NCBI GenBank assembly: GCA_036522835.1
Contig: DATDFB010000118.1
Location: 1-27,979, forward strand
Origin: DATDFB01 sp036522835
GTDB taxonomy: Bacteria > Acidobacteriota > Thermoanaerobaculia > Gp7-AA8
Direction of reading: 5' to 3'
Length of the DNA stretch: 27,979 bases
The notes below the pieces were generated by a model, which saw only the letters and a list, made by a program, of their open reading frames with translations, made no database searches and was not told where the DNA came from. This document shows, piece after piece, positions 1 to 7,234 of the stretch (position 1 is the stretch's first letter; every line of letters begins with the position of its first letter). The translations under genes were made by a program, and so were the position numbers.

Positions 1-184
1 CCATTTCAGCGCGGAGGTGCTCGCGCAATGTGGAGCGCTCGATGTTGACGTTGCGGACGTCGTGCAGAAACGTGAGGCCGCGGATGGCCTCGACGCGTTT
101 CATGTCCGCGGTCAGCGGGCCGGCGACGGCAGCGCCCGCCAGGAGGAAGAACAGCGGAATGGCGGTCAGCAGGCGCCGCGACAT
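1..184 (-). CDS. Secreted protein of unknown function, N-terminal part only
   Basis: On the minus strand an ATG at 184 opens a frame that runs off the window start (61 full codons). The first ~21 residues look like a signal peptide: two arginines after Met-Ser, then a run of leucine, phenylalanine and alanine ending in AGAAVAGP. The mature start reads about 'MKRVEAIRGLTFLHDV' and then a charged helix. I do not recognise the family. A signal peptide followed by a 'G-L-x-F...V' segment is common at the start of uncharacterised exported hydrolase-like proteins, but that is only an impression. No clear ribosome binding site precedes the ATG. It diverges from the anti-sigma kinase gene at 271. Confidence 0.55.
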   Translation of the reverse strand, partial: MSRRLLTAIPLFFLLAGAAVAGPLTADMKRVEAIRGLTFLHDVRNVNIERSTLREHLRAEM

Positions 185-224
185 GCGATGCGGAACGAGG
201 CCCGATCCGCGGCCATTCCGTTTC

Positions 225-253
225 TTGAACCCTGATCCTGCGTCACTTAGAAT
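225..253 (+). promoter_or_regulatory. Sigma70-type promoter of the anti-sigma/STAS pair
   Basis: TTGAAC at 225-230 is followed after exactly 17 nt by TAGAAT at 248-253. Both hexamers are close to the sigma70 consensus. The expected start near 260 leaves a leader of about 11 nt before the ATG at 271, too short for a normal Shine-Dalgarno site, and none is seen. Confidence 0.65.
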
Positions 254-270
254 GCCCGCGGTTTCAATCG

Positions 271-729
271 ATGCAGAACGGCGACGGCGAGCGGATCGAC
301 ATCACCATCAGCAGCCGCTTCGAAAACATCGAGCTCGTCCAGGTGATCGCCGAGCACTTGTGTGAAAACGCAGGCCTCGACGAAGACGGCTCGCATTGGA
401 TCGGTATGGCCGTCCGCGAGGCGGTGGCCAACGCGATCAAGCATGGCAACCGGCTCGACCTGTCGAAGCGGGTCAATGCCGTATTCGTGCTTCGGGGATA
501 CGATCTCGCCATCACGATTTCCGATCAGGGACAAGGATTCGATCCCGAGAAGGTGAGCGACCCGCTCAACCCCCAGAACCTGATGAAAACGAGCGGCCGC
601 GGCATCTTCTACATGAAAACGTTCATGGATGAAGTGCACTACACGTTCACGCCGGGCGGCGGGACCTCGCTCGTGATGACGAAGAACCTCGCCAAAGGAA
701 CGAGCATCGCCAGTAGCGGAAAAGCCTAG
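271..729 (+). CDS. RsbW-like anti-sigma factor / serine-threonine kinase
   Basis: A 152-residue single-domain GHKL ATPase of the RsbW/SpoIIAB type. Seen: the N box EAVANAIKHGN at 50-60 with Asn54, the G1 box DQGQGFDP at 85-92, the G2 segment SGRGIFYMK at 108-116, and a final GGGTSL loop near 129-133. In this family the protein binds a sigma factor, or another switch target, and phosphorylates a STAS-domain antagonist on serine. The next gene, 22 nt downstream, encodes such a STAS protein, so the two form a partner-switching pair. No sigma factor, PP2C phosphatase or other target gene lies in the window, so the output of the switch is unknown. Length is normal for a stand-alone member. Confidence 0.9.
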   Translation: MQNGDGERIDITISSRFENIELVQVIAEHLCENAGLDEDGSHWIGMAVREAVANAIKHGNRLDLSKRVNAVFVLRGYDLAITISDQGQGFDPEKVSDPLNPQNLMKTSGRGIFYMKTFMDEVHYTFTPGGGTSLVMTKNLAKGTSIASSGKA

Positions 730-751
730 TCAGTCAATTAAAGGAGACGAC

Positions 752-1087
752 ATGAAATCCACGTCCCGCACCGTCGACGGAATCGAGATCATCAAACTCG
801 ACGGCAAGATCACCATCGGCGCCGGCGATCAGCAGCTTCGCGAAGTCATCGGCAACGCGCTCAACGGCGGCCGCAGCAAGATCCTGCTCGACATGAGCGG
901 CGTCACGACGATCGACTCGTCCGGCATCGGCGAACTGGTCGGCTCGTACACGACGGTCACCAACCGCGGCGGCAAGCTCAAACTGCTTCACCTCCCGGCG
1001 AAGCTGAACGAGCTACTGCACGTCACGCAGCTGATCACGGTGTTCGAGGTCTACGAGAACGAGCAGGAAGCGGTCAAGAGCTTCTAG
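752..1087 (+). CDS. RsbV-like STAS anti-sigma factor antagonist
   Basis: A 111-residue STAS-domain protein of the SpoIIAA/RsbV type. The phosphorylation site reads T-I-D-S-S-G-I-G (53-60); by alignment with RsbV the acceptor is probably Ser56. Unphosphorylated antagonists of this kind bind the anti-sigma kinase and free its target; phosphorylation by the kinase breaks the complex. It follows the RsbW-like gene with a 22-nt gap that holds a strong ribosome binding site (AAAGGAGA, about 7 nt before the ATG), so it is probably translated more efficiently than the kinase, whose start has no visible site. The stop at 1087 is 6 nt from the convergent stop at 1094. Confidence 0.92.
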   Translation: MKSTSRTVDGIEIIKLDGKITIGAGDQQLREVIGNALNGGRSKILLDMSGVTTIDSSGIGELVGSYTTVTNRGGKLKLLHLPAKLNELLHVTQLITVFEVYENEQEAVKSF

Positions 1088-1093
1088 CCGCCG

Positions 1094-1768
1094 CTACGGG
1101 CGGTCGCTGCGGCGGCCGCCCTTCGGCGTCCCCGGCCCCATCTGCATCGGCGCAGCCGCATCGGCGACGCCGCCATTCCACCGCATCGGCAGGGTGTTCG
1201 TCACGACGGTCTCGTTCCCTTCCACCCACTTCGGAAAAAGATCGGCCGCGAGCTTCGGGTCGTAGAGGCCCTTCTCCTTCTCGTTCATTTCGACGAGCTG
1301 CTGAAACGGCTGCTCGTCGCCGAGAAAGTTGAGGCGGATGCGGATGCGGTCAGGGCGCGGCGCCCACGGATTTCCCGGTCTGGCCGCGATCGTCACGTGC
1401 GCGGTCTGATGGAACGTCTTCTTCTGTTCGGGGCCAATGGCGATGAGACGCGGCAGGAACGACTCGCCCGGAATCTCGGTGCCGAGGTCGATGGTGACCG
1501 TCCGCGTCTCGGGGTCGTAGCTCGCCAGCGGGACGATGTCGGCGACGAGGATGGTCTTGTTGCGATGGTTGGTGATCTCGTACGCGACCGGAATCTGAAT
1601 CGCCTCGGCGAGATGGTCCTGGTAGACGAGCGCGTCGAGCCGCACGTCGCTCTCCGTCCCGAGGACGCGGCGCGGCTCTTTCATGTCGACCGGCATCGTC
1701 GTCGATGCGCATGCAGCGAAGAAGAGGGCGGCCAGCGGCAGTAACAGCTTCCGGTACATGCCATTCAT
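1094..1768 (-). CDS. Putative lipoprotein, paralog of the next gene upstream
   Basis: A 224-residue exported protein of unknown function. I start it at the ATG at 1768 because the frame before it runs into the upstream gene. This start puts a basic N terminus, a leucine/alanine core and a lipobox-like F-A-A-C at Cys20; an ATG at 1759 is equally possible. The body is mostly beta-like. It is clearly related to the protein at 1815-2483: both have an 'EPRRVLG/DPRRALG' motif just after the signal, a 'DP-E-T-x-T-V-T-I' strand, a 'PW.P.PD.I.I..N.L' segment, and a C-terminal 'DLFPKWV...TLPMRWNGG' or 'DLFDKWV...TIPVRWGGG' block. The two look like a tandem duplication, one copy becoming a lipoprotein. 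The gap is 46 nt. Family not recognised. Confidence 0.75.
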   Translation of the reverse strand: MNGMYRKLLLPLAALFFAACASTTMPVDMKEPRRVLGTESDVRLDALVYQDHLAEAIQIPVAYEITNHRNKTILVADIVPLASYDPETRTVTIDLGTEIPGESFLPRLIAIGPEQKKTFHQTAHVTIAARPGNPWAPRPDRIRIRLNFLGDEQPFQQLVEMNEKEKGLYDPKLAADLFPKWVEGNETVVTNTLPMRWNGGVADAAAPMQMGPGTPKGGRRSDRP

Positions 1769-1814
1769 CTTCGCGACTGGCGCGGCCGCCGGCTGTGGCG
1801 ATTCGGGAACAACG

Positions 1815-2483
1815 TCAAAAATGAGCGGGCGCAACGCCGCGTCCGCGTCCGGCAGGGCCGCGGTTGGAGGCGTCGACGCTGCTCAGCGGATCGGGCGGAC
1901 CGCCGCCCCAGCGGACCGGGATCGTGTTGAGGAACACCGCGTCGACGGCGTTGACCCACTTGTCGAAGAGGTCGTTCGGAAGCGCGGGCGATGCGGTCGC
2001 GGTCTGCTTCGCGATCAGATCGGCGAACGGATCGAGATCCTTCAGCACGTTGACCTTGATCTGCACGAATCGCGGGCCGACGGTCCACGGCGTACGGACG
2101 TTCGGCACCGCGACATGCACGCCGTTGCCGATGGCGAATGTCTTCGTCTCGCCGGGCTTGATGACGGTGAGGTGCGGCATGGTCGCGCCGGTCGGGACTT
2201 CAGCGCCGATCGAGAAGGTGATCGTCTGCGTCTCGCTGTCGTACGAGACGTCGCTCTGCTTGTCGGCGATGGCGATCGGCGACTGGCTGAGGTTTTCGAT
2301 CTGGTAGGTGACGGAGAGGCTGGAGTTCGCGGAGACGCTTTCCTGCGCGAGCTCGGCGTCGACTTTGATGTTGTCTTCGCGTCCGAGAGCGCGCCGCGGG
2401 TCGTTGAAGTCGATCTTCGCGGCATGAGCGGTGACGGTCATCAGTGCGACCGCCGCGGCGAAAAAGAACTTTGAAGATTTCAT
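1815..2483 (-). CDS. Exported protein of unknown function, paralog of 1094-1768
   Basis: A 222-residue protein with a cleavable signal peptide (Lys-rich start, hydrophobic core 6-17, AHA-A cleavage site near residue 21). It lacks the lipobox cysteine of its neighbour. After the signal comes FNDPRRALGRED and then alternating strands ending in KWVNAVDAVFLNTIPVRWGG, shared with the downstream paralog. The last 25 residues are rich in Gly, Arg and Pro and are not conserved between the two. The ATG at 2483 is preceded by a GAGGGGG ribosome binding site. It follows lepA by 21 nt on the same strand, so it is probably in the lepA transcript. I assign no function. Confidence 0.78.
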   Translation of the reverse strand: MKSSKFFFAAAVALMTVTAHAAKIDFNDPRRALGREDNIKVDAELAQESVSANSSLSVTYQIENLSQSPIAIADKQSDVSYDSETQTITFSIGAEVPTGATMPHLTVIKPGETKTFAIGNGVHVAVPNVRTPWTVGPRFVQIKVNVLKDLDPFADLIAKQTATASPALPNDLFDKWVNAVDAVFLNTIPVRWGGGPPDPLSSVDASNRGPAGRGRGVAPAHF

Positions 2484-2504
2484 GGCCCCCTCGAGAGGAG
2501 GCGA

Positions 2505-4286
2505 TCAGTCAATCTTCAACACTGCCAGAAAGGCCTCCTGCGGAATCTCGACTTTTCCCACCCGCTTCATCCGTTTCTTGCCTTCCTTCTGCTTCTCCAG
2601 GAGCTTGCGCTTGCGCGTGATGTCGCCGCCGTAGCACTTGGCGAGAACGTCCTTGCGCAAAGGCTTCACGGTTTCGCGGGCGATGACTCGGTTACCGATC
2701 GCCGCCTGCAACGCCACTTCGTACATCTGGCGGGGAATGAACTCCTTCATCTTTTCGACGAGCATCTTGCCGCGCCCGTACGCCTTGTCCTTGTGCACGA
2801 TGAGAGAGAGGGCGTCGAGCGGCTCGCCGTTGACGAGGATGTCCATCTTCACCAGGTCGCTTTCGCGATACCCGATGAACTGGTAGTCGAGTGAGGCGTA
2901 TCCGCGTGAGATCGATTTCAGCTTGTCGAAGAAATCGAGGATCACCTCATTCAACGGCATTTCGTAAACGATCATGACTCTGTTGCTGCTGACGTATTCC
3001 AGCTTCTTCTGCTGGCCACGCCGATCGATCGCCAGAGCCAAAATCGGGCCAACGAATTCGTCCGTTGTGAGGATCGTCACTTCGAAGAACGGTTCTTCGA
3101 CCGAACTGATGTACGCCGGATCGGGCATCTTCTGCGGGTTTTCGATCTCGATCACTTCGCGGTCCGTCTTCGTCACGCGGTAACGAACGCCGGGGGCGGA
3201 GGTGAGCAGCTCGAGGTTGAACTCGCGCTCCAGCCGCTCCTGGATGATCTCCATGTGCAGGAGGCCGAGGAAGCCGCAGCGGAAGCCGAAGCCGAGTGCC
3301 TGCGAGGACTCCGGTTCATACGAGAACGAGGCGTCGTTGAGCTTCAGCTTGCCCATCGCTTCGCGCAGGTTCTCGTGCTCGTCGGTGTTGATCGGGAAGA
3401 TACCGGCGAAGACCATCGGCTTGACGTCCTGGAAGCCGGGGAGCGGCTCGGGATTGGCGTCGATGGTGGTGATGGTGTCGCCGATCTTGGCCTGGACGAT
3501 GTCCTTGATGTTGCCGGAGATGAAACCGACTTCGCCGACGCCCAGGCGGTCGACCGCCTTCGCCTTCGGCGTGAAGACGCCCATCTCCGTCACCTCGTAG
3601 ACGCGGCCGGTGGAGAGGAACTTCACGCGCGTCCCCTTGCGGATCTCGCCGTCGACGACGCGCACGAGGCACATGACGCCGCGGTAGGAGTCGTACCAGG
3701 AGTCGAAGAGGAGCGCGCGGAGGTCGCCCTCCGCGTCGCCCTTCGGCGCGGGGATCTTCGTCACGATCTTCTCGAGGATCTCGTCGATGCCGATGCCCGC
3801 TTTCGCCGAGGCGAGGACGGCGTCGTGGGCGTCGAGGCCGATGACGTTCTCGATCTGTTCGCGCACGCGCTCCGGCTCGGCCGAGGGGAGGTCGACTTTG
3901 TTGATGACCGTGAGGATGTCGAGGTCGTTCTCGATGGCCAGGTAGCTGTTCGCCAGCGTCTGCGCCTCGACGCCCTGCGTGGCGTCGACGACGAGGATGG
4001 CCCCCTCGCACGCCGCGAGGGAGCGCGAGACTTCGTAGGAGAAGTCGACGTGGCCGGGCGTGTCGATGAGGTTGAAGGTGTAGTCCTTGTAGCGGAGGGT
4101 GACGGCGCGGGCCTTGATGGTGATGCCGCGCTCGCGCTCGAGGTCCATGTCGTCGAGCATCTGCTCGTGCATCTCGCGCGACTCGACCGCGCCGGTGATC
4201 TGGAGCAGACGGTCCGACAGCGTGGTTTTTCCATGATCGATGTGCGCGATGATGGAAAAGTTTCGGATGAATTCAGGCGCCGGCAT
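2505..4286 (-). CDS. lepA: Elongation factor 4 (LepA)
   Basis: A 593-residue translational GTPase of the LepA/EF4 family, full length. Seen: P-loop AHIDHGKTT (14-22), switch region RERGITIKA, DTPGHVDF, and NKVD. The C-terminal half has the LepA-specific segments RGYASLDYQF and YGGDITRKRKLLEKQKEGK, which separate it from EF-G. EF4 binds the ribosome and acts on stalled or slow initiation and elongation complexes; it is one of the most conserved bacterial proteins. It sits 3 nt after a small zinc-ribbon membrane protein gene and is followed after 21 nt by an exported-protein gene. Co-transcription with these and with arsN1 is likely from spacing alone. Confidence 0.97.
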   Translation of the reverse strand: MPAPEFIRNFSIIAHIDHGKTTLSDRLLQITGAVESREMHEQMLDDMDLERERGITIKARAVTLRYKDYTFNLIDTPGHVDFSYEVSRSLAACEGAILVVDATQGVEAQTLANSYLAIENDLDILTVINKVDLPSAEPERVREQIENVIGLDAHDAVLASAKAGIGIDEILEKIVTKIPAPKGDAEGDLRALLFDSWYDSYRGVMCLVRVVDGEIRKGTRVKFLSTGRVYEVTEMGVFTPKAKAVDRLGVGEVGFISGNIKDIVQAKIGDTITTIDANPEPLPGFQDVKPMVFAGIFPINTDEHENLREAMGKLKLNDASFSYEPESSQALGFGFRCGFLGLLHMEIIQERLEREFNLELLTSAPGVRYRVTKTDREVIEIENPQKMPDPAYISSVEEPFFEVTILTTDEFVGPILALAIDRRGQQKKLEYVSSNRVMIVYEMPLNEVILDFFDKLKSISRGYASLDYQFIGYRESDLVKMDILVNGEPLDALSLIVHKDKAYGRGKMLVEKMKEFIPRQMYEVALQAAIGNRVIARETVKPLRKDVLAKCYGGDITRKRKLLEKQKEGKKRMKRVGKVEIPQEAFLAVLKID

Positions 4287-4289
4287 TCG

Positions 4290-4511
4290 TCAAATCTTCC
4301 ACTGGTGGCCGCAGTCGAGGCAAACCCGCTGCGCGAGCAGGAGATTTGCGAGCACAACCGCAACCACCATGATGGCCGCGACGATTCCTGCGTGCAGATG
4401 AAAAACGACGGCCGCGGGCACGCCGAGGGCGATGAGGACGATGTAGACGCCCCAGACGCGCATGCCGCCGCGGCGCGTGTGCTCGGAGCCGCAGTTCGGA
4501 CAGACGCTCAA
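4290..4511 (-). CDS. Small two-helix membrane protein with a split zinc ribbon
   Basis: A 73-residue protein starting with TTG at 4511; the TTG overlaps the TGA stop of the acetyltransferase gene (TTGA), typical translational coupling. Seen: CPNCG at Cys4/Cys7, a basic stretch, two hydrophobic helices at about 19-38 and 42-60 joined by a short His/Gly turn, and CLDCG at Cys64/Cys67 near the C terminus. The two CxxC pairs could form one zinc ribbon only if both ends meet on the same side of the membrane, which a helical hairpin would allow. I infer a zinc-binding membrane protein; the role is unknown. It ends 3 nt before lepA. An earlier start is excluded because the frame upstream lies inside arsN1. 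Confidence 0.75.
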   Translation of the reverse strand: MSVCPNCGSEHTRRGGMRVWGVYIVLIALGVPAAVVFHLHAGIVAAIMVVAVVLANLLLAQRVCLDCGHQWKI

Positions 4512-4999
4512 CGCGCGGCCTCGCCGAGGAGCTTCTCGACGATGACGGTGTCGCGCCATTCGCCGTCGAGCTTCCCGTGCCGCTCGTACGTGCCGACTTC
4601 GCGGAAGCCGAGCGCGCGCAGCAGCGCGCGGCTGGCGGCGTTCTCGGCGATCACGCGGGAGACGAGCTTCCAGAATCCGGCCGCCTCCGCGGCATCGATG
4701 AGCGCTTCCATGGCCACGCGCCCGAGGCCGCGGCCGCGCGCCGCGCGCGCGACGTAGACGGAGAACTCGGCGATGCCGGCGTAGCAGTCGCGGGGGCGGT
4801 AGCTCGAGGTGGCGGCGAAGGCAACGACGTCGCCGCCATGCTCGACGACGACGACCGGATGAACGCCGTCGAGCCACGCCGCGACGTCGGCGGCGGAGCG
4901 CGGCCGCGTCTCGAACGTGGCCACGCGGTCCTCGATGCCTTCGTTGTAGATGCGCGCGATGGCCTCGGCGTCGGCGGCGGTTGCGGGTCGCGCGTTCAT
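4508..4999 (-). CDS. arsN1: GNAT acetyltransferase, ArsN1/phosphinothricin-acetyltransferase type
   Basis: A 163-residue GNAT-fold acetyltransferase. It has the family start 'RPATAADAEAIARIYNEGI', then RVATFETRPR, EFSVYVARAARGRGLGRV (acetyl-CoA binding Q/RxxGxG/A region, about 90-106), FWKLVSRVIAENAASR and a C-terminal HGKLDGEWRDTVIVEKLLGE. This pattern is typical of the arsinothricin/phosphinothricin N-acetyltransferase group (ArsN1-like), which acetylates the amino group of glutamate-analogue toxins. No ars genes are nearby, so the true substrate is uncertain. The ATG at 4999 has no strong ribosome binding site. A palindromic repeat separates it from the S46 peptidase gene upstream. Confidence 0.82.
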   Translation of the reverse strand: MNARPATAADAEAIARIYNEGIEDRVATFETRPRSAADVAAWLDGVHPVVVVEHGGDVVAFAATSSYRPRDCYAGIAEFSVYVARAARGRGLGRVAMEALIDAAEAAGFWKLVSRVIAENAASRALLRALGFREVGTYERHGKLDGEWRDTVIVEKLLGEAAR

Positions 5000-5010
5000 T
5001 GTGCGTCTTG

Positions 5011-5074
5011 TGGAGGACAGGCACTCTTGCCTGTCCCCCGCCGCCCAGGGACAGGCAAGAGTGCCTGTCCTCCA
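5011..5074. repeat. Palindromic repeat, family C
   Basis: A perfect inverted repeat with 27-nt arms (5011-5037 and 5048-5074) and a 10-nt loop. The core reads GGACAGGCACTCTTGCC and its reverse complement. It lies between the S46 peptidase stop (5080-5082) and the arsN1 start (4999), 5 nt after that stop. No T-rich tract follows on the transcribed strand, so it does not look like a standard intrinsic terminator. Confidence 0.93.
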
Positions 5075-5079
5075 TGGAA

Positions 5080-7146
5080 TCACTTCCCGGTCAGCTCCTT
5101 CACCACGTCGTCGGCCTTGTACACCTTCCGCAGCGCGTCGAGGATCCCGGCGGAGTGCACCGCCAGCGAGCGGCCCTGTCGGTCGTCGAACTGGTAGTCC
5201 CACGGCAAGGACTGCAGGTTGCCGTCGAAGACGATGCCGACGAATTCGTTGGCGCGGTTCACCACCGGGCTGCCGGAGTTGCCGCCGATGATGTCGGCGG
5301 TGAAGACGAAGTTGTACGGCGTCTTGTCGCTCTTCAGCTCCGCCTTCTTCGACAGCCACGACTTCGGCAGATCGAACGGCGGCTTGTTGTCGTGCTCCGC
5401 GGAGTGCGCGAACGTCCCGCCGACGGTGGTGTCCCACGGGATGTGCTTGCCGTTCTCCTCGTAGCCTTTCACCGTGCCGAACGACAGCCGCAGCGTGAAG
5501 GTGGCGTCGGGATAGGTCTCGCCGCCGCTGGTCTGGAAGACGGCGTTGGCGATCTTGGCGTAGGCCTGCGTGAGCTGCTCGTCGACGTTGGTCTCGTACT
5601 CCTTGCGCAGCTCGCGCGCGCGCGGGTCGACGATGCGGGCGATCTCGATCATCGGGTCCTTCGAGGCGTCGACGGCGGCCTTGCCGCCTTCGCCGAGCTG
5701 TTTGCGGAACGCGGGGTCCTTGAGCTTCGTGCCGCGCACGAGCTCCGAGGCGCGCTCGCTCGGGGACTTGCCGCCCAGCACCTGGCGGAGGATCGGATCG
5801 TTCGGCGCGACCTCGACCCAGTGCGAGAGCGAGTCCGCCAGCATGACGGTCTCGAGGTCGTCGTAGATCGGCGCCTCGGAGTAGAGCTCCTGCTTGAGCG
5901 ACTCCAAGTTCGACTCGCGGTACTCGCGCAGCCGGTCGGCGTTCGGCTTCGTCCGCTCCTCGGAGAGGCGCAGCAGATCGCGCGCGTAGCCGAAGAGGTG
6001 CGAGTTGAACGCCAGCCCCGCTTCGAGGAAGCGGAACTCGAGGTACATCGGCCGGTAGGCCTTGAACGCGTTCGCGACCTGGTCCCACGCGCCGCCGTAC
6101 TCCGCCTTCAGCTTCGGATCGGCGTCGACCCTCTGCCGCAGCAGCGCCTCGGCGTCGATCTTCTTCTGCATGATCACCGGGTCCTGCAGGCCGGCGATGC
6201 GGCCGAGGTAGGCCTTGCGCGAGTTCTCGATCCCGAATAGCTCGTCGTGCGCGCGGCGCTCGTTCTCGAGCGAGCGCTCCGAGTAGTTGTTCAGCAGCAC
6301 TTCGCGGCGGCGCAGGAGGTTCAGCGTGAACGGATAGGTGACGTCGCGGAACCACTCCAGATGCGTGACGGTGTTGAGGCGGCTAGTGCGGCCGGGGTGG
6401 CCGGAGACGAAGACGAGCTCCCCGTCCTTCGCGCCGCTCGCGCTCCACCTGAGATAGTCGGCCGGATGCACGGCCTTGCCGTTCTCGTACGCGCGGAAGA
6501 AGCAGACGTCGAGGTCGTAGCGCGGATACTCGAAGTTGTCCGGATCGCCGCCGAAGAAGGCCGCCTGCACCTCGGGGGCGAAGACGAGGCGGACGTCGGT
6601 GTAGACCTTGTAGCGATAGAGGTGGTACTCGCCGCCCTGATAGAGCGTGACGACGTCGCTGCGCAGGCCGGTCTTCTCCTTCGACTCCTGCTCGATGGTG
6701 TTCATCACCGCGCGGCGGGCGCGCTGCGCGTCGGCCGAGGACATGTCGGGCTTCACCGCCGCCTTCACGCGCGCGGTGACGTCCTCGATGCTCTGCAGGA
6801 CGTTGAGCTCGAGGTCGACGCACTTCACCTCTTCCTTCGCCGTCTTGGCGTGGTAGCCGGTGGCGACGTAGTCGTGCTTCGCGGTGGAGATCTTCTGGAG
6901 GCAGTCGAGACCGACGTGGTGGTTCGTCAGGATCAAGCCGTTCGCGGAGACGAACGAGCCGGAGCCGCCGTTGTTGAAGCGGATCGACGCCTTCTGCAGA
7001 TGATCGAGCCACGCCTGCGTCGGCTCGAAGCCGTAGCGCTGCTTGAGAAGCTGCCGCGGCGGATGGTTGAAGAGGTACATCCCCTCGTCGGCGAGGAGGG
7101 GAATCGCGAGGAGCAAAGCGATTGCAGTAATGAGGTTCTTTCGCAT
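5080..7146 (-). CDS. S46 family dipeptidyl-peptidase, DPP7-like
   Basis: A 688-residue secreted serine exopeptidase of family S46 with a signal peptide (residues 1-19, ending LLA-D). Seen: the catalytic His in LTNHHVG (76-77), a chymotrypsin-like N-terminal half starting GGSGSFVS, a long helical insert, and the nucleophile in GGNSGSPV (Ser624). After it comes V-F-D-G-N with Gly642 at the position that is Gly in DPP7 (hydrophobic P1) and Arg in DPP11 (acidic P1), as far as I can align by eye. These enzymes remove dipeptides from peptides in the periplasm and feed amino-acid catabolism. A TAGAGT hexamer at 7157-7162 lies 10 nt before the ATG and may be its -10 box. Confidence 0.93.
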   Translation of the reverse strand: MRKNLITAIALLLAIPLLADEGMYLFNHPPRQLLKQRYGFEPTQAWLDHLQKASIRFNNGGSGSFVSANGLILTNHHVGLDCLQKISTAKHDYVATGYHAKTAKEEVKCVDLELNVLQSIEDVTARVKAAVKPDMSSADAQRARRAVMNTIEQESKEKTGLRSDVVTLYQGGEYHLYRYKVYTDVRLVFAPEVQAAFFGGDPDNFEYPRYDLDVCFFRAYENGKAVHPADYLRWSASGAKDGELVFVSGHPGRTSRLNTVTHLEWFRDVTYPFTLNLLRRREVLLNNYSERSLENERRAHDELFGIENSRKAYLGRIAGLQDPVIMQKKIDAEALLRQRVDADPKLKAEYGGAWDQVANAFKAYRPMYLEFRFLEAGLAFNSHLFGYARDLLRLSEERTKPNADRLREYRESNLESLKQELYSEAPIYDDLETVMLADSLSHWVEVAPNDPILRQVLGGKSPSERASELVRGTKLKDPAFRKQLGEGGKAAVDASKDPMIEIARIVDPRARELRKEYETNVDEQLTQAYAKIANAVFQTSGGETYPDATFTLRLSFGTVKGYEENGKHIPWDTTVGGTFAHSAEHDNKPPFDLPKSWLSKKAELKSDKTPYNFVFTADIIGGNSGSPVVNRANEFVGIVFDGNLQSLPWDYQFDDRQGRSLAVHSAGILDALRKVYKADDVVKELTGK

Positions 7147-7171
7147 GGCGCGCGGAACTCTAGCTCATTCT

Positions 7172-7234
7172 TGTGGAGTGCGGCAGCCATGCTGCCGCTC
7201 TCTGACAGCGCCGGCATGGCCGGCGCACTCCACA
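7172..7234. repeat. Palindromic repeat, family A (inverted orientation)
   Basis: A 63-bp element: outer arms TGTGGAGTGC (7172-7181) and its complement (7225-7234) enclose two smaller palindromes centred on CAT/ATG (7181-7197 and 7209-7225). Read on the other strand it matches the copies at 16497 and 18993. One inner stem carries A-T where those copies carry G-C, so pairing is kept. It starts directly at the stop codon of the dehydrogenase gene (7235). Confidence 0.93.

Noticed and set aside
1088..1117. GC-rich hairpin between the convergent STAS and lipoprotein genes as a terminator
   Set aside because: GCCGCCGC/GCGGCGGC can pair, but no T tract follows on either strand and part of it is coding.
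5011..5074. Peptides read through the repeat as parts of proteins
   Set aside because: The repeat has open frames in several directions and yields the same short peptides wherever it occurs; they do not belong to the neighbouring proteins.
4508..6355. A long minus-strand frame running from arsN1 into the S46 peptidase region
   Set aside because: Only the part after the ATG at 4999 matches a family. The upstream part is an out-of-frame reading of the peptidase gene joined through the repeat.
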